A stretch of 64,000 nt of DNA from positions 1 through 64,000 of the forward strand of contig NZ_LDJI01000029.1 in NCBI RefSeq assembly GCF_001431415.1. The letters run 5' to 3'. The notes under the pieces were generated by a model, which ran no database searches, was not told the origin of the DNA, and was given only the letters and a program-made list of their open reading frames with translations. This document shows positions 46,018 through 57,041 of this stretch, one piece after another. The DNA is from Stenotrophomonas humi (lineage in GTDB: Bacteria; Pseudomonadota; Gammaproteobacteria; Xanthomonadales; Xanthomonadaceae). Both the position numbers and the translations under genes were made by a program. The stretch's first letter is position 1; the number at the start of each line of letters is the position of its first letter.

Positions 46018-47517
46018 TCAGAGCAGCACGACATCGAACTGCTCCTGCAGGTACTGGTCATCGGCCTGGAAACGGATGCTCTTGCCAAGAAACTCTTCGA
46101 GCTCCGCCACCGCCGCTGATTCCTCATCGGTGATGCGCGCCACCACCTTGGACGAGGCGATCACCAGCAGACGCGCAGCCTCGAACTGGCGCACGGCGCG
46201 GGTGATCTCGCGGAAGATTTCGTAAGTCACCGTTTCGGTGGTCTTGATGCTGCCGCGCCCGCTGCATTGCGGGCAGGTCTCCGACAACTGCCGCTCCAGG
46301 CTTTCGACGGTACGCTTGCGGGTCATTTCCACCAGACCCAACGGCGAGAAGTCGTAGACCGTGGTCTTGGCATGGTCGCGCGCCAGCGCCTTTTCCAGCG
46401 TGCGCAGCACCTGGCGGCGGTGCTCGGGGTCATCCATATCGATGAAGTCGATGATGATGATGCCGCCCAGATTGCGCAGCCGCAGCTGCCGGGCCACCGT
46501 CTGCGCCGCCTCCAGGTTGGTGCGGAACACGGTTTCTTCCAGGTTGCGCTGGCCGACGAAGGAACCGGTGTTGACGTCGATGGTGGTCATCGCCTCGGTC
46601 TGGTCGATCACCAGGTACCCACCGGACTTCAGCGGCACCTGCTTGTTCAACGCTCGGACGATTTCATCCTCCACACCGAACATGTCGAAGATCGGGCGGT
46701 CGCCGGTGTACAGCTCCAGCTTTTCGTCCAGCACCGGCATGTATTTGGCGACGAAGGCCTTGAGTTGAGTGAAGGTCTCCTTGGAGTCCACCTTCACCTT
46801 GTCCACGTCCTTGCGGATCAAATCGCGCACCGAGCGCAGCGGCAGGCTCAGGTCTTCATAGATGATGCTGCACGGCGCCGCGTCGCGACCACGGCGCTCA
46901 ACCACGTTCCACACGCGCGACAGATAGGAAATATCTTCTGCCAGCGCCTCGGCTGGTTGGCCTTCGGCATTGGTCCGCACGATGTAGCCATAGCCACCAT
47001 GCTGGGCAGAGATTTCCGTGACCAGCGATTTGAGCCGGGCACGTTCGGTTTCGTCCTCGATGCGCGCCGACACGCCGACCATCTTCGACTGCGGCAGCAG
47101 CACCAGATAACGCGAGGGAATGCTGATCTGCGTGGTCAGCCGCGCGCCCTTGGTGCTGATCGGGTCCTTGACCACCTGCACCACGACGTCCTGCCCATCA
47201 CGCAACAACTCGACAATCGGTACCGACGACGGCAACGGCAGCGCGGGCGCGGTTTCATCGATGTCAGCAGCCACCGGCGGCGGCCGCACCACGTCGTTGG
47301 CGTGCAGGAACGCCGCGCGCTCCAGGCCTACTTCGACGAACGCGGCCTGCATGCCCGGCATCACCCGCTGCACCTTGCCCTTGTAGATGTTGCCGACCAC
47401 GCCACGGCGCCAACCGCGCTCGATGTGCAGCTCCTGCAACATGCCGTTCTCGATCACCGCCACGCGGGTTTCGCGCGGGGTGACGTTCACCAGGATTTCT
47501 TCGGACACGTCCTTCAC
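46018..47517 (-). CDS. rng: Ribonuclease G
   Basis: A 499-residue RNase G, the endonuclease that matures the 5' end of 16S rRNA and cuts some mRNAs. The S1-like N-terminal region includes [20 protein letters not shown]. The catalytic Asp block is [17 protein letters not shown], and the zinc-link Cys pair is CPQCSGRG. It has no C-terminal degradosome scaffold, which separates it from RNase E. The GTG at 47517 overlaps the stop of maf (GTGA); GTG 47508 is a second candidate with a better placed GGGGGAG ribosome site. Downstream of it lies yhdP. Confidence 0.95.
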   Translation of the reverse strand: MKDVSEEILVNVTPRETRVAVIENGMLQELHIERGWRRGVVGNIYKGKVQRVMPGMQAAFVEVGLERAAFLHANDVVRPPPVAADIDETAPALPLPSSVPIVELLRDGQDVVVQVVKDPISTKGARLTTQISIPSRYLVLLPQSKMVGVSARIEDETERARLKSLVTEISAQHGGYGYIVRTNAEGQPAEALAEDISYLSRVWNVVERRGRDAAPCSIIYEDLSLPLRSVRDLIRKDVDKVKVDSKETFTQLKAFVAKYMPVLDEKLELYTGDRPIFDMFGVEDEIVRALNKQVPLKSGGYLVIDQTEAMTTIDVNTGSFVGQRNLEETVFRTNLEAAQTVARQLRLRNLGGIIIIDFIDMDDPEHRRQVLRTLEKALARDHAKTTVYDFSPLGLVEMTRKRTVESLERQLSETCPQCSGRGSIKTTETVTYEIFREITRAVRQFEAARLLVIASSKVVARITDEESAAVAELEEFLGKSIRFQADDQYLQEQFDVVLL

Positions 47518-48110
47518 TCCCCCTTGTCCATGGAACCGCTTGCCGCCCCCGCAGTGAACGCCGACAGCAACGCCGCGGTCTGCTGCAACGGCAGCCCCAT
47601 TACCCCTGAATAACTGCCCGCCAGATGACTGATGAAGCGCTCCGCGCCCCCTTGGATCGCATAGCCACCGGCCTTGCCCATCGGCTCACCGGTGGCGACG
47701 TAGGCGGCAATCTGTTCGGCGCTCATCGGCGCGAAGGTCACCTCGGACGCCACCGTTTCCAGCGCATGACGCCCCGCCGCAGCCAGCGCCACCACGGTGA
47801 TCACCCGGTGCGTGCGCCCGGCCAGCGAGGCCAGCATCGCCGCCGCATCGGCCGCATCGGCCGGCTTGCCGTAGACGCGGTCGCCCAGCACCACCTCGGT
47901 ATCGGAGCCCAGCACGACCGCCTGCGGGTCATCGCCGACCAGGGCCAATCCGGCCCGCGCCTTGTCCAATGCCACCCGGCACACGTAGGCTTCAGCTGGC
48001 TCACCCACCCCACGCACCTCCGGCACGTCCGTATCCAGGACACGGAAGGGCACGCCAAGGCGGGTCAGGAGTTCATTTCGTCGGGGGGAGCGGGAGGCAA
48101 GATAAAGCAT
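47514..48110 (-). CDS. maf: Maf-like nucleoside triphosphate pyrophosphatase
   Basis: A 198-residue Maf (YhdE-type) protein that hydrolyses non-canonical or free nucleoside triphosphates, often d[26 protein letters not shown] at ATG 48110 is the family N terminus; the frame stays open to 48245 but that part is unrelated. The catalytic Asp block is [11 protein letters not shown], followed by [16 protein letters not shown] near the C terminus. It overlaps rng by 4 bp. The maf-rng pair is conserved in gammaproteobacteria, and its divergent neighbour, the SIMPL-domain gene, starts 134 bp away. Confidence 0.94.
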   Translation of the reverse strand: MLYLASRSPRRNELLTRLGVPFRVLDTDVPEVRGVGEPAEAYVCRVALDKARAGLALVGDDPQAVVLGSDTEVVLGDRVYGKPADAADAAAMLASLAGRTHRVITVVALAAAGRHALETVASEVTFAPMSAEQIAAYVATGEPMGKAGGYAIQGGAERFISHLAGSYSGVMGLPLQQTAALLSAFTAGAASGSMDKGE

Positions 48111-48243
48111 CGCGGAAGCATAACCTGCGCCGCCTACCTGAATGATCCGCCGCATCGCGAATGTGACAGCAACCCCGCGTTGGCTCACCACCCGTTCATC
48201 GCTCCGAACTTCAACTTCACGATCCAATCCAAGGAGGATCCTC

Positions 48244-48978
48244 ATGCGCTGCCATCACGCCTTTGCCCCGCTGCTGCTGTCCCTGTCACTCGCCCTGGGA
48301 GCCACGATGACCGCCCACGCTCAAACCGTCCCGACCGTCGTCGCCAACGACGCCACGCTGCTGAACATCTCCGCCCAGGCCGAAGCCCACCGTGTGCCGG
48401 ACATCGCCACCCTGTCGGCCGGCGTGGTCACCCAGGCCGTGGACGGCAATACCGCCATGCGCGAGAACGCGGTGCAGATGGACAAGGTCATGGCCGCCAT
48501 CAAGGCCGCCGGCATCGCCGAGCGCGACATCCAGACCAGCGGCATCAATCTGAATCCGCAGTATCGCTACGCCGAGAACGAAGCACCGAAGATCACCGGC
48601 TATCAGGCCACCAACACGGTCAGCCTGAAGGTGCGTGACATCACCAAGCTGGGCAAGGTACTGGACAGCCTGGCCGCACAGGGAGCCAACCAGATCAACG
48701 GCCCCAGCTTCGAGATCGACCAGCCCGAACCGGTCTACGACGAAGCCCGTCTGGCTGCCCTGAAGAAGGCCCAGGCCCGCGCCGAGACCTACGCCAAGTC
48801 TCTGGGCCTGCGCGTGCGGCGCATCGTCAGCATCTCCGAAGGCAGCCAGGGTGGCTTCCGTCCGGCACCGATGATGATGATGAAGTCGGCCGGGGCTGCT
48901 GCCATGGACACGGCGGTTTCGCCCGGTGAAACCACGCTGTCGGTCAACCTGGACGTGGTGTTCGAACTGGGCCGCTGA
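48244..48978 (+). CDS. SIMPL domain (DUF541) exported protein
   Basis: A 244-residue exported protein with a strong AAGGAGG ribosome site before ATG 48244 and signal peptide cleaved at AHA|QT near residue 26. The SIMPL fold covers the rest ([60 protein letters not shown]), a family that forms oligomeric envelope assemblies in other bacteria. The function is not known. A run of four Met lies near residue 219 ([11 protein letters not shown]). It ends before a good terminator and is divergent from maf. Confidence 0.9.
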   Translation: MRCHHAFAPLLLSLSLALGATMTAHAQTVPTVVANDATLLNISAQAEAHRVPDIATLSAGVVTQAVDGNTAMRENAVQMDKVMAAIKAAGIAERDIQTSGINLNPQYRYAENEAPKITGYQATNTVSLKVRDITKLGKVLDSLAAQGANQINGPSFEIDQPEPVYDEARLAALKKAQARAETYAKSLGLRVRRIVSISEGSQGGFRPAPMMMMKSAGAAAMDTAVSPGETTLSVNLDVVFELGR

Positions 48979-48996
48979 TTCAAACGCTTTTTGCGA

Positions 48997-49030
48997 AACA
49001 ACAACGGCGCCCGAAGGCGCCGTTGTTGTT
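48997..49030 (+). terminator. Rho-independent terminator
   Basis: Perfect 15-bp arms (48997-49011 and 49016-49030) around a CGAA loop with T-rich ends. It lies 18 bp after the SIMPL gene. Confidence 0.8.
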
Positions 49031-49452
49031 TGTGGACACCGCGCAGGCCGCGATACCGGCAGGCGTGTGAGGCAGACACTCCGGACAACGCACTTCAAGC
49101 GGCACTCAGCGCAGCCGCGGCTGGCGCGAAATCCCAACACCACAACCCCCTTCCCTGACACGCAGCTTGTCCAGACAAAGGAAGCGCGCGACAACATCGA
49201 CCCACGCACCATCACAATCAGCGCTGCCCCTGCCCATCGCAAAAGAGAGGAACGGAGAGGAACTCCTTCCACACCGCAATCAACACCCCTGATCCCCTTC
49301 AAAGCTGTCCAGCAGATAACCAGCAAATCCCGCCCTGCTTGTCGGCAACCCCATTCACTGGCGCACTGGCCTCACGCGGGCCGGAACCTGCAACCCCGAC
49401 CTGCGTCATCGCGCGTTGTTTTATGTCACACGCCCACGCATGGAGGTGGAAC
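49031..49452. other. Gene-free region upstream of the TonB-like gene
   Basis: About 420 bp between a terminator and the TonB-like gene. No reading frame here shows a recognisable domain or a credible start with a ribosome site. It probably contains the promoter of the TonB-like gene; no operator or repeat stands out. Confidence 0.5.
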
Positions 49453-50112
49453 ATGGTCCGCACGCAACCCCGCACCACGTCGTTGCACTTCGAACCGTCC
49501 CGCATCTTCGCCTACAGCACCGCCATCGCCCTGCACGCCCTGGCGTTGGGCATGCTGCTGATACCGCTGGCCCAGGCCCCCATCCGCAACGACACCGTGC
49601 GCGAGCGTTGGCTGGTTCCGGACGTGAAGCCGGTAGTACCCACGCCACCACGTCCAGACCCCATCCCCGTCACCCGTGCGCCCTCACCGCCTCGCCAGCC
49701 GGCGTTGCCCGCGCCTGTCGATAACGCCCCGCTGCCGATCTTCGCGACCGAAGCCGTCATCACCGCACCGGCAGATGTCGCGCCGGTGGAAACGACCGCA
49801 CCAGCCATTGACTCGATCGGCCCCTCCTCACCACTAGAAGGCGTGACATTGCGTTACCTGCGCAACCCCGCTCCCGCATATCCACGCGATGCATTGATGG
49901 CCGGTGCACAAGGCACCGTCACCTTGCGCGTGCTGGTCGGCGAAGACGGCTCACCGCTGGAAGTCACGATCGAGCGCAGCAGCGGCAACCGCAGCCTGGA
50001 CACCGCCGCCCGCAACCAGGTACTGCGCCGCTGGAAGTTCCAACCCGCCGTTGATGGTGGACGCCCCGTACAGGCCTACGGACTGATCCCGGTGGACTTC
50101 AAGATGGGCTGA
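49453..50112 (+). CDS. TonB family energy transducer
   Basis: A 219-residue TonB-like protein. ATG 49453 follows a GGAGG ribosome site; the frame opens upstream at 49339 but without similarity. A membrane anchor is at residues 16-36 (FAYSTAIALHALALGMLLIP). A Pro-rich spacer follows (VVPTPPRPDPIPVTRAPSPP). The C-terminal TonB_C domain contains YPRDALMAGAQGTVTLRVLV and RRWKFQPAVDGGRPVQAYGL. It would pass proton-motive energy to outer-membrane receptors, for example the two in this window. No exbB or exbD is nearby, so this is a stand-alone tonB paralogue that must share the Exb proteins coded elsewhere. Confidence 0.9.
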   Translation: MVRTQPRTTSLHFEPSRIFAYSTAIALHALALGMLLIPLAQAPIRNDTVRERWLVPDVKPVVPTPPRPDPIPVTRAPSPPRQPALPAPVDNAPLPIFATEAVITAPADVAPVETTAPAIDSIGPSSPLEGVTLRYLRNPAPAYPRDALMAGAQGTVTLRVLVGEDGSPLEVTIERSSGNRSLDTAARNQVLRRWKFQPAVDGGRPVQAYGLIPVDFKMG

Positions 50113-50273
50113 CCGGTTGAAGACCTGCAGGGCGGGCCCAATGGAACCTCCTTGCAGGTCGTTGCTCGAACGCAGGAACAACCCCTGACCACAGGAAGCG
50201 GACTGCACAACACCGAGTAAGTCACTCTGGCTTTATGCGATTCACCACCGCGGCAGACCGTCACGGCAGCACC

Positions 50274-50319
50274 GAAAAAAACAACATGGGCCGCAGCAAC
50301 ATCGCCGGCGGCCCATGTT
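50274..50319 (-). terminator. Terminator of the minor pilin operon
   Basis: A 12-bp perfect stem (50283-50294 with 50308-50319). On the minus strand it is followed by a T run (complement of the A tract at 50274-50280). It lies 46 bp after the pilE stop. Confidence 0.85.
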
Positions 50320-50364
50320 CATTTCAGTCACCACACGCTCAGCGCATGCAGTCGCCCCCTAGCG

Positions 50365-50799
50365 TCAGAAACACTGGGCCGCAAGCGTCCCGGTCGCCCC
50401 GTTCGCCGTACGCGTACCAGATTGGTTGATTCCCAGCGTGCCGCACTTGGTGTCCTTGGTGGCCTGCGAACCTTGGGGGGTCGCCGTCAAGCTGAAGCTG
50501 GTCGCCGTCGGATCCGCCGCCGGGTCAATTGTGTAGTGCTCTGCAATCTCATCGTCACACGCGGTCTTCGGCACCACGGCATCCTGGTAGCCCTTTCCAG
50601 GATGACTGGTGTAGTAGCGCTCCATGAACTGCACTTTCTCCAGCAGGCAGCCGGCAGCAGCCACACGCCGGGTCTTGACCACGTGTTCGACATAGCTCGG
50701 ATAGGCGATACCGGCCAGGATGCCGATGATCGCCACCGCGATCATCAGCTCGATCAGCGTGAAGCCCTTTTGGTTTGACATGCTCATTCCCCGATTCAT
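50365..50799 (-). CDS. pilE: Type IV pilin-like protein PilE
   Basis: A 144-residue type IV pilin-like protein, the last gene of the minor pilin operon. The class III leader is cut by PilD at Gly12|Phe13 ([18 protein letters not shown]) with Glu at mature position 5. The C-terminal pair of Cys (CDDEIAE... CF) would form the D-loop. The N-terminal helix is followed by [20 protein letters not shown]. In Pseudomonas, PilE is a minor pilin of the priming complex. ATG 50799 overlaps the pilY1 stop (ATGA); ATG 50787 and 50781 are alternatives that shorten the leader to a more typical length. Confidence 0.9.
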   Translation of the reverse strand: MNRGMSMSNQKGFTLIELMIAVAIIGILAGIAYPSYVEHVVKTRRVAAAGCLLEKVQFMERYYTSHPGKGYQDAVVPKTACDDEIAEHYTIDPAADPTATSFSLTATPQGSQATKDTKCGTLGINQSGTRTANGATGTLAAQCF

Positions 50800-53700
50800 T
50801 GCGCCACGATCTCACGCCAGCTGATGCGACTGGGCCGACCACCAGTGGGCGGATTGATCTCGTCACTCTTTGTGCCGCTACTCAGGTCGCTTGGCCCGGT
50901 ACCGGTACCCACCGTCACAAGCGTATCGGTCAGATTCACTTCGGTCGGCATACCGCCCTTGACTCCCACAGAGCCAATGACACCGCTGTTTCCATCCTTG
51001 TCGGTCAAGCCCGTTCCGTCGACAAAGTAGCCGCCGCTCTTGGGACTGGTACCGGTGAAGAGATTGATGGCATTGACGAAGCCCGTGCCGCTGGCGCCAC
51101 TACAATCCACGCCCGTGGCTGGAATCACCGATGTCAGATACATCGCCGAGCCATAGATCGTCGGTCCCGAGGTCACTCGCTCCGGAACCGGTAGGTCGAT
51201 GAACCACCCCTGCTTGCTACCACCCAACACCGAGTATGCCTCGAAGCCACGAGCGTCGTTCCCATCCTTGGTCTTGCCGGAGAACGGAATGGTCCGTGCT
51301 TCCAGCGCTGCGCGGCCGGCGATCGTCGTATTCGTATCAATGATCCCGTAGATGCTCTGAACCTGGGAGGTAATGCCGTCACCGGGAACGTCGGAGTTGG
51401 AGATGAAGCGGCCGGTACCAAAGCCGACAAACACCTTGCCCGACGTATCACGCCCCACACCCAATCCACCGGTAATCGCTTGCGGCGCGCCCTTTGAATC
51501 AACTGCCTGGAACAATTTCACAGCAGCACCCGGATTGGTACCCTCGAAGTTCCAGCGCCAGATATTGCCCTTCAGGTCACCGCCATAGACCACGTCGATC
51601 TTGCCGTCACCATTGAGATCGGCCATGCCCGTAGACATCAGGCCATTGCCCGAGCCCGTGGCAGCAACCAGCTTATGCGTCTTGATCACCGAACCGGTTG
51701 CTGACAACTCATAGGCGTACAGCGTCGCCGATCCGTTGGGACTATCGATGCCATTGGGCACCAGCGCATATGTCTTGCCGGCGTTACCGTTGCGGATGCG
51801 AACTGCACCGAACACGTAGCCCATGTCTCCATCAGGATCCGCGCCCGACTTCGGCGTCTGGAACGTCTGATCCCACAGCACGTTGGATGCGCCCATCGAT
51901 GTGGGATTGGTCACATCGAGTGCAAACACGCCTCGACCGCCGCGACCCAAGGCCGCCACCAGGATGTTCTTGCTGTTGCCCTGATTGGCACGACTGATTA
52001 CATCCATCTGGCCATCAACGAAATAATGGTGCTCATAGTCCGGTGAACTGAGCTTCGCCATTTCCTCGAAATCCAGACCCTTGGGTACATAGGAGAACAG
52101 GATCTTGCCATCCTTCACGCTGATGGCGTGCAGCATGCCGTCATTCGCCCCAACGAATACAGTGCCGGAATCCTCCACGAACGCCGGTGAGGAATCCACA
52201 ATGTCACCCAGCGGGTAAGCGCGCTTGCGCAGCGTGCCATCCTTCTGCCCTTCTTCCTTGCTCTGGACACCACGCAGGTAGTCGATGTTGTCCGCCGCAG
52301 TGACCGCAGCAGCGGTACCTGTCGCGGCACGTGCAAACACGCTGGAGGAAGGCAGCGCGGTGTTGAACACCTGCGGCGTTCCGCCAAAGCCGGTCAATAC
52401 GGTGCGCTGTGCAAAATTGGCATTGACACCACCGGCAGCAAAAGTCTTGGACAGCGCCCAAAGCGGTGTATTCGACACACCGGTCAACGCCGCATTGAAG
52501 GGACTGGCGATCATGTCGCCAATCCAGGTATTGGAGGTAAACCCGGCCACGAAAGTCAGCGTGGTGGATTCCGTCTTGGTCGAGCTGGACGCAATATTGG
52601 AACCGGATGCACTGCGTGCAGCGATATTCTTGAGTGCTTCGTCCAATGCATCCGCGAATTTGTCTGTATCCGTGGCAACCACGAAACTGCCTTGCCCATT
52701 GAGGCTGGCATGCCACAGATCATCAATACGCTGTCCACCAGAGTTCCTGATGGGATCAGGCCACGTGCTCGGCGGCGGCTTGGTCGGATCCAACGTTCCC
52801 TGCAGACCGATCGAGATACCAAACGTCACCATGTTCTGCCACGTATTCAGCGTATCGTCGTTGGCGAGCGTCGGCTTCAGATCAGTCTTCCAATAGTGAT
52901 ATGCCACATCGGCCAACGTATCGGAATAGTTGTCTCCGTAAGTACTGCCCTTGTCGGCATTCCCCAGTTTTGATGTGTAGCCACCCGCGTTGTCGGCCTG
53001 ATTCCAGTAACCATCAGTGGTCAGCAATGCATAGTTCTGGCGACAAGCAAGCATGTTGCCCGTACTGTCCTTCCACGGATCATCACTACTGAAGTAGCGA
53101 CCCGCCCGCTGCAACGCGCCATGCAACGGTGTATTGCCACCGGCACTGGCTGCCTGCAGGCGGCTATAGAACGTGTCGCGATTGCCGTCTACAAACAATC
53201 CATCCTCGGTTTGATAAGGAATTGGATACGCCGGAACAGCCCCCCCAACGTCAGTCCGGCTACCACCCTTGTTCCAGATGGTGTCAAAGCCCACTCGGAA
53301 ATTCTTACCCAAACGGCCAAATGCTTCAGATGCGCCCGCCTTGGCCATCTTATTGCGGGTCCGGTGGTACTGGTACCAATTGGCAAAATTCTGCAGCTCT
53401 GCAGCCTGTCCTCGCGGCGCCTGAGCATTGCCACTGGCATCTTTGCTGGTACGCGGTGGCGTTTCATCCACCCAGTTGCGCGAAACCGTTGCCGTGTAGC
53501 TGATATTGGATATCGAATTACGGCTCCCGTTCAAAACCTGGAAATAGACGGTCGTCAGTGACGTAACGTCCAGGGCCAGACTCTTGGGATTGTCACTGCC
53601 GGTGTAGCTATCAAGTTGTCCGGAACTGCAATTGCTGGACGAGTAGACATACAGCCGGGTGTTCTGATTACCCGAAATCCTGAGCACCAAGGCTTCCCAA

Positions 53701-54338
53701 CCAGACACCGGCACGGCAAAGCAATCAGAACGGCCGTTGCCCGCTATGGAAGAAATCCGATCATTAAGTATCTGACTGGATTCAGGCGATTGACGCTGCA
53801 CCACGCCACCACCAGAGCTCTGCGACGAGGTCGAGCTGGCTATACGATACTTGTCATACCTGCTTGCGACCGTACCCGGATTGGTGATGCCTGGCTTGGG
53901 AATATAAAAGTACGACTCTTCGCTGTCTCGCAGATCCAAATTCTGGCTTCCCGTACCGGTAATAGACGAGGAAACCGACTTGAAATTCGCAGCACCCAGG
54001 CGATCGTCGAGATTGACGCTCGATGTGCGCCACGAGTGATAATCGCGATCAGGGTTGTAATAAAGCGTGTTGTTCACATAAGCACGATCGCTGACGTTGT
54101 CATTCAGCGAATACTTGTCCGAAGGCATATGCACAGCCTGCATCGAACCCGAGTCATCCAGGATCAGCATGATGTTTGGCGGAATGGCATCACCACCTGT
54201 CAGCAGCGGATAGTTCGGAAACGAAGTCGTGTCAGCAGCCTGCGCCGATGCGGCCGCCATCATCGATACCAGCGCGGTACACATGCCGATGCGGATACGC
54301 TCGGCCAGAGCATGTTTGGAATCAGGATTGGATTTCAT
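50796..54338 (-). CDS. pilY1: PilY1/PilC pilus tip adhesin
   Basis: A 1180-residue PilY1-type tip protein, needed for pilus assembly and adhesion. A signal peptide ends ASAQA|AD near residue 34. A VWA-like MIDAS site, DDSGSM, is at 61-66. The C-terminal beta-propeller contains [30 protein letters not shown] and the calcium-binding loop DLNGDGKID near residues 907-915, a feature linked to pilus extension and retraction control in Pseudomonas. The family's repeated [20 protein letters not shown] is present. It overlaps pilE by 4 bp and follows pilX by 11 bp. It is the largest gene of the operon. Confidence 0.94.
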   Translation of the reverse strand: MKSNPDSKHALAERIRIGMCTALVSMMAAASAQAADTTSFPNYPLLTGGDAIPPNIMLILDDSGSMQAVHMPSDKYSLNDNVSDRAYVNNTLYYNPDRDYHSWRTSSVNLDDRLGAANFKSVSSSITGTGSQNLDLRDSEESYFYIPKPGITNPGTVASRYDKYRIASSTSSQSSGGGVVQRQSPESSQILNDRISSIAGNGRSDCFAVPVSGWEALVLRISGNQNTRLYVYSSSNCSSGQLDSYTGSDNPKSLALDVTSLTTVYFQVLNGSRNSISNISYTATVSRNWVDETPPRTSKDASGNAQAPRGQAAELQNFANWYQYHRTRNKMAKAGASEAFGRLGKNFRVGFDTIWNKGGSRTDVGGAVPAYPIPYQTEDGLFVDGNRDTFYSRLQAASAGGNTPLHGALQRAGRYFSSDDPWKDSTGNMLACRQNYALLTTDGYWNQADNAGGYTSKLGNADKGSTYGDNYSDTLADVAYHYWKTDLKPTLANDDTLNTWQNMVTFGISIGLQGTLDPTKPPPSTWPDPIRNSGGQRIDDLWHASLNGQGSFVVATDTDKFADALDEALKNIAARSASGSNIASSSTKTESTTLTFVAGFTSNTWIGDMIASPFNAALTGVSNTPLWALSKTFAAGGVNANFAQRTVLTGFGGTPQVFNTALPSSSVFARAATGTAAAVTAADNIDYLRGVQSKEEGQKDGTLRKRAYPLGDIVDSSPAFVEDSGTVFVGANDGMLHAISVKDGKILFSYVPKGLDFEEMAKLSSPDYEHHYFVDGQMDVISRANQGNSKNILVAALGRGGRGVFALDVTNPTSMGASNVLWDQTFQTPKSGADPDGDMGYVFGAVRIRNGNAGKTYALVPNGIDSPNGSATLYAYELSATGSVIKTHKLVAATGSGNGLMSTGMADLNGDGKIDVVYGGDLKGNIWRWNFEGTNPGAAVKLFQAVDSKGAPQAITGGLGVGRDTSGKVFVGFGTGRFISNSDVPGDGITSQVQSIYGIIDTNTTIAGRAALEARTIPFSGKTKDGNDARGFEAYSVLGGSKQGWFIDLPVPERVTSGPTIYGSAMYLTSVIPATGVDCSGASGTGFVNAINLFTGTSPKSGGYFVDGTGLTDKDGNSGVIGSVGVKGGMPTEVNLTDTLVTVGTGTGPSDLSSGTKSDEINPPTGGRPSRISWREIVAQ

Positions 54339-54349
54339 GGCGTGCCCCG

Positions 54350-54910
54350 TCAGCGGCGATACAGCGATTGGACAATGACCTCCGCGCCCGAAGGCGTGGC
54401 GGCATAGGCGGTGATGCGGTAAACGCTCTGCTCAGCAGTACTGATGCAGGCTTTGGACACGTCGACACAGTCCGAAGCACCACCACCACTGACCGAGGTA
54501 CCAAAGTCTTCGATCACGAAGCGCGGCGAGATCGCAACCTCACCGTCATAGCTCTTCACCTGTGCACCCGTCTGATACTGGCTCCCACCATTGGCCCAGA
54601 AATCCTTCGCAGCCCATACAGGCTCGGCGTCGGGTTTCGGCATCGCACAGCGACCGTTGGAACAACCGGAAGAAGGAAAACTGATGGCCGCAGCATCACG
54701 CACCATGATTTCAGCTTGGCGCAGCCCGGCTTCAGCCACCTGAAACGCCAGACCACGGGAAATCGTATTGGCAGCCATACGCTCCTGCATGATGGCGCCC
54801 CGCATCGAGGCCAGGCCCAGCAGGGTGATGACAACCAGCAACATCAACACCACGATCAGAGCCGCACCGGATTGCTCCTTCCGCATCGAAAAGGAATGCA
54901 TCGTTTTCAT
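54350..54910 (-). CDS. pilX: Minor pilin assembly protein PilX
   Basis: A 186-residue PilX-type minor pilin. The leader ends in QSG|AALIVVLMLLVVITLLGLAS, and the processing site uses Ala at position 1 and no Glu at 5, as in PilX. MQERMAANTISRGLAFQVAE with GLRQAEIMVRDAA is the family's second block. A C-terminal Cys pair (SDCVDVSKAC) would form a disulfide. It overlaps pilW by 4 bp and precedes pilY1. PilX and PilY1 are thought to join at the pilus tip. Confidence 0.9.
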   Translation of the reverse strand: MKTMHSFSMRKEQSGAALIVVLMLLVVITLLGLASMRGAIMQERMAANTISRGLAFQVAEAGLRQAEIMVRDAAAISFPSSGCSNGRCAMPKPDAEPVWAAKDFWANGGSQYQTGAQVKSYDGEVAISPRFVIEDFGTSVSGGGASDCVDVSKACISTAEQSVYRITAYAATPSGAEVIVQSLYRR

Positions 54911-55926
54911 AGGATGTTGTCCTGATGGTTCCGCAGCACGATGACGTCCTGCATTGTTCTTTGCAGCACATTGCCTTCGTCGTCACGCACGTCACTCGCC
55001 GCCATTGCACCGCGTTGCGCCTGGAAAGTCATCGCCAGATGGATCGCCGTCACCAACGTCCAGTTGTTGCCTCCGGCCACGCTTGCAGCATCCACATAGC
55101 CAGAAGCATCACCGACCTTGTAACCCACGGTCATGGCGGTGACGCCCTCGGCAACTTCGCTGCGAACATTCTGCGCAGTGCGATACAACGAAGTTCCACC
55201 GCGACCGTTATCCTCCACCGTCCATCGTGCTTCGTACGGCGCTACCACGAACGCAGGCGAGCGTCCGATACCGCGCGGACATGCAAGTGAATCAGCTGCG
55301 CTCGGCACACCTTCGATATGGAAGCAATAACCGGGACCAGACACCGTTTCGCTGCACTTCCCGGCTTCAGGCGCTGTCGTGAAACCCGCACCACAGTTCG
55401 CGCCGGCAGCATGCTGCACTGTCGCACCGGAAATACCGGTAACCGAAAATGCAATGGCGTGATCGCTGTTGCAAACCAGCAGCGGCTTGCCTGCTTCAAT
55501 TCCGCTCGCAGAATTCAATGTCAAGGCGTTATCCGGCCGGGAATGCTGCGTAACCCGGTACTGCGGGCCATTGGCCAGGTATAGGGAAACGAAATCACGC
55601 CCGCCGTTCGTACCACCAAACACGCCGTTGGCAAATCGATCCCAGAATTGCGCATCCGGCGCCGTGATCTGCACCGTGATCGGATTGGCGGCATTGAAGC
55701 GCGAACATGGATTCATACCCGCCTCGCGGATGTCCCGTGCAATAAGTTCAAAGGCGGCGCGCTGGTTTTCCTGGATGCGATTCACCATCTCACTGGCGCC
55801 ATAAACGCGTCGGTTCGACATGAAAATACTACCCGCAGCAGCCACCACAAGCAGGCCCAGTAACAGCGCAACCATCAATTCGATCAGCGTAAAGCCCCGC
55901 TGACGGGCGCCCATATTGGTATTCAT
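54907..55926 (-). CDS. pilW: Minor pilin assembly protein PilW
   Basis: A 339-residue PilW-type minor pilin. The class III leader is short: [21 protein letters not shown] with the Glu5. The following block IFMSNRRVYGASEMVNRIQE and QRAAFELIARDIREAGMNPC identifies PilW. Length is in the family range. It overlaps pilV (ATGA at 55923-55926) and pilX, so the operon is translationally coupled throughout. It is part of the priming complex that starts pilus assembly. Confidence 0.92.
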   Translation of the reverse strand: MNTNMGARQRGFTLIELMVALLLGLLVVAAAGSIFMSNRRVYGASEMVNRIQENQRAAFELIARDIREAGMNPCSRFNAANPITVQITAPDAQFWDRFANGVFGGTNGGRDFVSLYLANGPQYRVTQHSRPDNALTLNSASGIEAGKPLLVCNSDHAIAFSVTGISGATVQHAAGANCGAGFTTAPEAGKCSETVSGPGYCFHIEGVPSAADSLACPRGIGRSPAFVVAPYEARWTVEDNGRGGTSLYRTAQNVRSEVAEGVTAMTVGYKVGDASGYVDAASVAGGNNWTLVTAIHLAMTFQAQRGAMAASDVRDDEGNVLQRTMQDVIVLRNHQDNIL

Positions 55927-56375
55927 AGCTGGCTGGTTACCTCGACTTGTTCCTGCGAGTCGCCACCCGTACCGCGCTCGTCATTCCACTGCACGCCCAC
56001 CGAGCAGGTCATGGTGTTCTGCACGCAGACCACCCTGCCTTTGGCGTCAGGTGCCACGGTCTGCTTCAACCCAGTCAGCCAAGCATCCATGCTGCCTGGG
56101 TCTCCCGAGCCTTGACCATCGACATAGATATTCGTGTTGTAGGCAGATACGTTCTCGCGATCGGCACGGATGATGTCCATCATCGAATACACCTGCACTG
56201 CCGCTTGGGTACGGCTTGCGGAGCTACCGGTGTTCTTCAGGGTAATTGCCTGCAACGCGGCGATACCCAGCACTCCGATTGCCAGGATCAGCACCGCGAC
56301 CATCACTTCGATCATGCCGATGCCGCGTTGCCGGGCTGGCATCGAGCTCATGCACGCTGCGTTCTTCATATTCAT
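55923..56375 (-). CDS. pilV: Minor pilin assembly protein PilV
   Basis: A 150-residue PilV-type minor pilin. The leader MNMKNAACMSSMPARQRG|IGMIEVMVAVLILAIG has the type III processing site and Glu at mature position 5, followed by GIAALQAITLKNTGSSASRT. In the operon it lies between fimT and pilW with 4-bp overlaps on both sides. It acts in pilus assembly initiation. Confidence 0.9.
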   Translation of the reverse strand: MNMKNAACMSSMPARQRGIGMIEVMVAVLILAIGVLGIAALQAITLKNTGSSASRTQAAVQVYSMMDIIRADRENVSAYNTNIYVDGQGSGDPGSMDAWLTGLKQTVAPDAKGRVVCVQNTMTCSVGVQWNDERGTGGDSQEQVEVTSQL

Positions 56376-56953
56376 ATGTCTCCCGGAGCGGAGCAGTTCG
56401 CCCCAGCTTCACGACGGGCGCTGGTGATGCGCACCACCGCAGCAGAAATGTCCACCGCGTTCTGCCCGGTCAGGTCCGCAGCACACATCGAGATGGTGCC
56501 ACTACTTTTTGCACCTACCTGGACAAAGCCCGAGGGCGTAAAGGTAATGCGCGTGTTGCCTCCGGTAACGTTGGCGCTCGTTTTCACAGAAACCTTCGGA
56601 TTTGCCGCAACCGAGCGCAGTACTGTGGGAGCGCCGTTCACGGTCGAGAGAACTATCCACTGACTACCTACCGTGTTCGAGCAGCTCGCGCCATCGCTAC
56701 TGGGACAGAAGGTCGTCGCCTGCCGCCGCGAAATTGCCTCGGTACGGGCGATCTGCAGGCCCGCGATCATTTCGTTACCGCTGGATACCAGACGGTTGTG
56801 ACTGATCATTTTGCTGAAACTGGGAGCAGCAATGGCCGCGATGATCCCCGCCACCGCCACCGTGACCATCAGCTCGACGAGCGTAAAGCCCTTATCGTAG
56901 CGTTTCCCAAACACTCTTACGCTCCCCGCCGGAATGTTCCCGACCATGCGCAA
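56372..56953 (-). CDS. fimT: GspH/FimT-type minor pilin
   Basis: A 193-residue GspH/FimT-family minor pilin. The leader is long and basic (VRVFGKRYDKG|FTLVELMVTVAVAGI, cleavage after Gly22) with Glu5. The block SFSKMISHNRLVSSGNEMIA with GLQIARTEAISRRQATTFCP is the FimT/FimU hallmark. It is the first gene of the six-gene pilin operon; the start at ATG 56953 is divergent from the AlgZ-like kinase 88 bp away. Whether it serves as FimT or FimU cannot be settled from sequence alone. Confidence 0.88.
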   Translation of the reverse strand: MRMVGNIPAGSVRVFGKRYDKGFTLVELMVTVAVAGIIAAIAAPSFSKMISHNRLVSSGNEMIAGLQIARTEAISRRQATTFCPSSDGASCSNTVGSQWIVLSTVNGAPTVLRSVAANPKVSVKTSANVTGGNTRITFTPSGFVQVGAKSSGTISMCAADLTGQNAVDISAAVVRITSARREAGANCSAPGDI

Positions 56954-57041
56954 GCTCCCCAGATTGACTAAGCTGACACGCTAAGCCAGCCCCGTCCTCC
57001 CGTCACGTCCAGACCGATGGGCGGCACTTCGCTCATGACCA

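Noticed and set aside
56954..57041. AlgR-type boxes between fimT and the AlgZ-like kinase
   Set aside because: CCGTCCTCC and CCGTCACGTC occur near 56988-57010 but differ from the AlgR consensus CCGTTCGTC as I know it; chance cannot be excluded.
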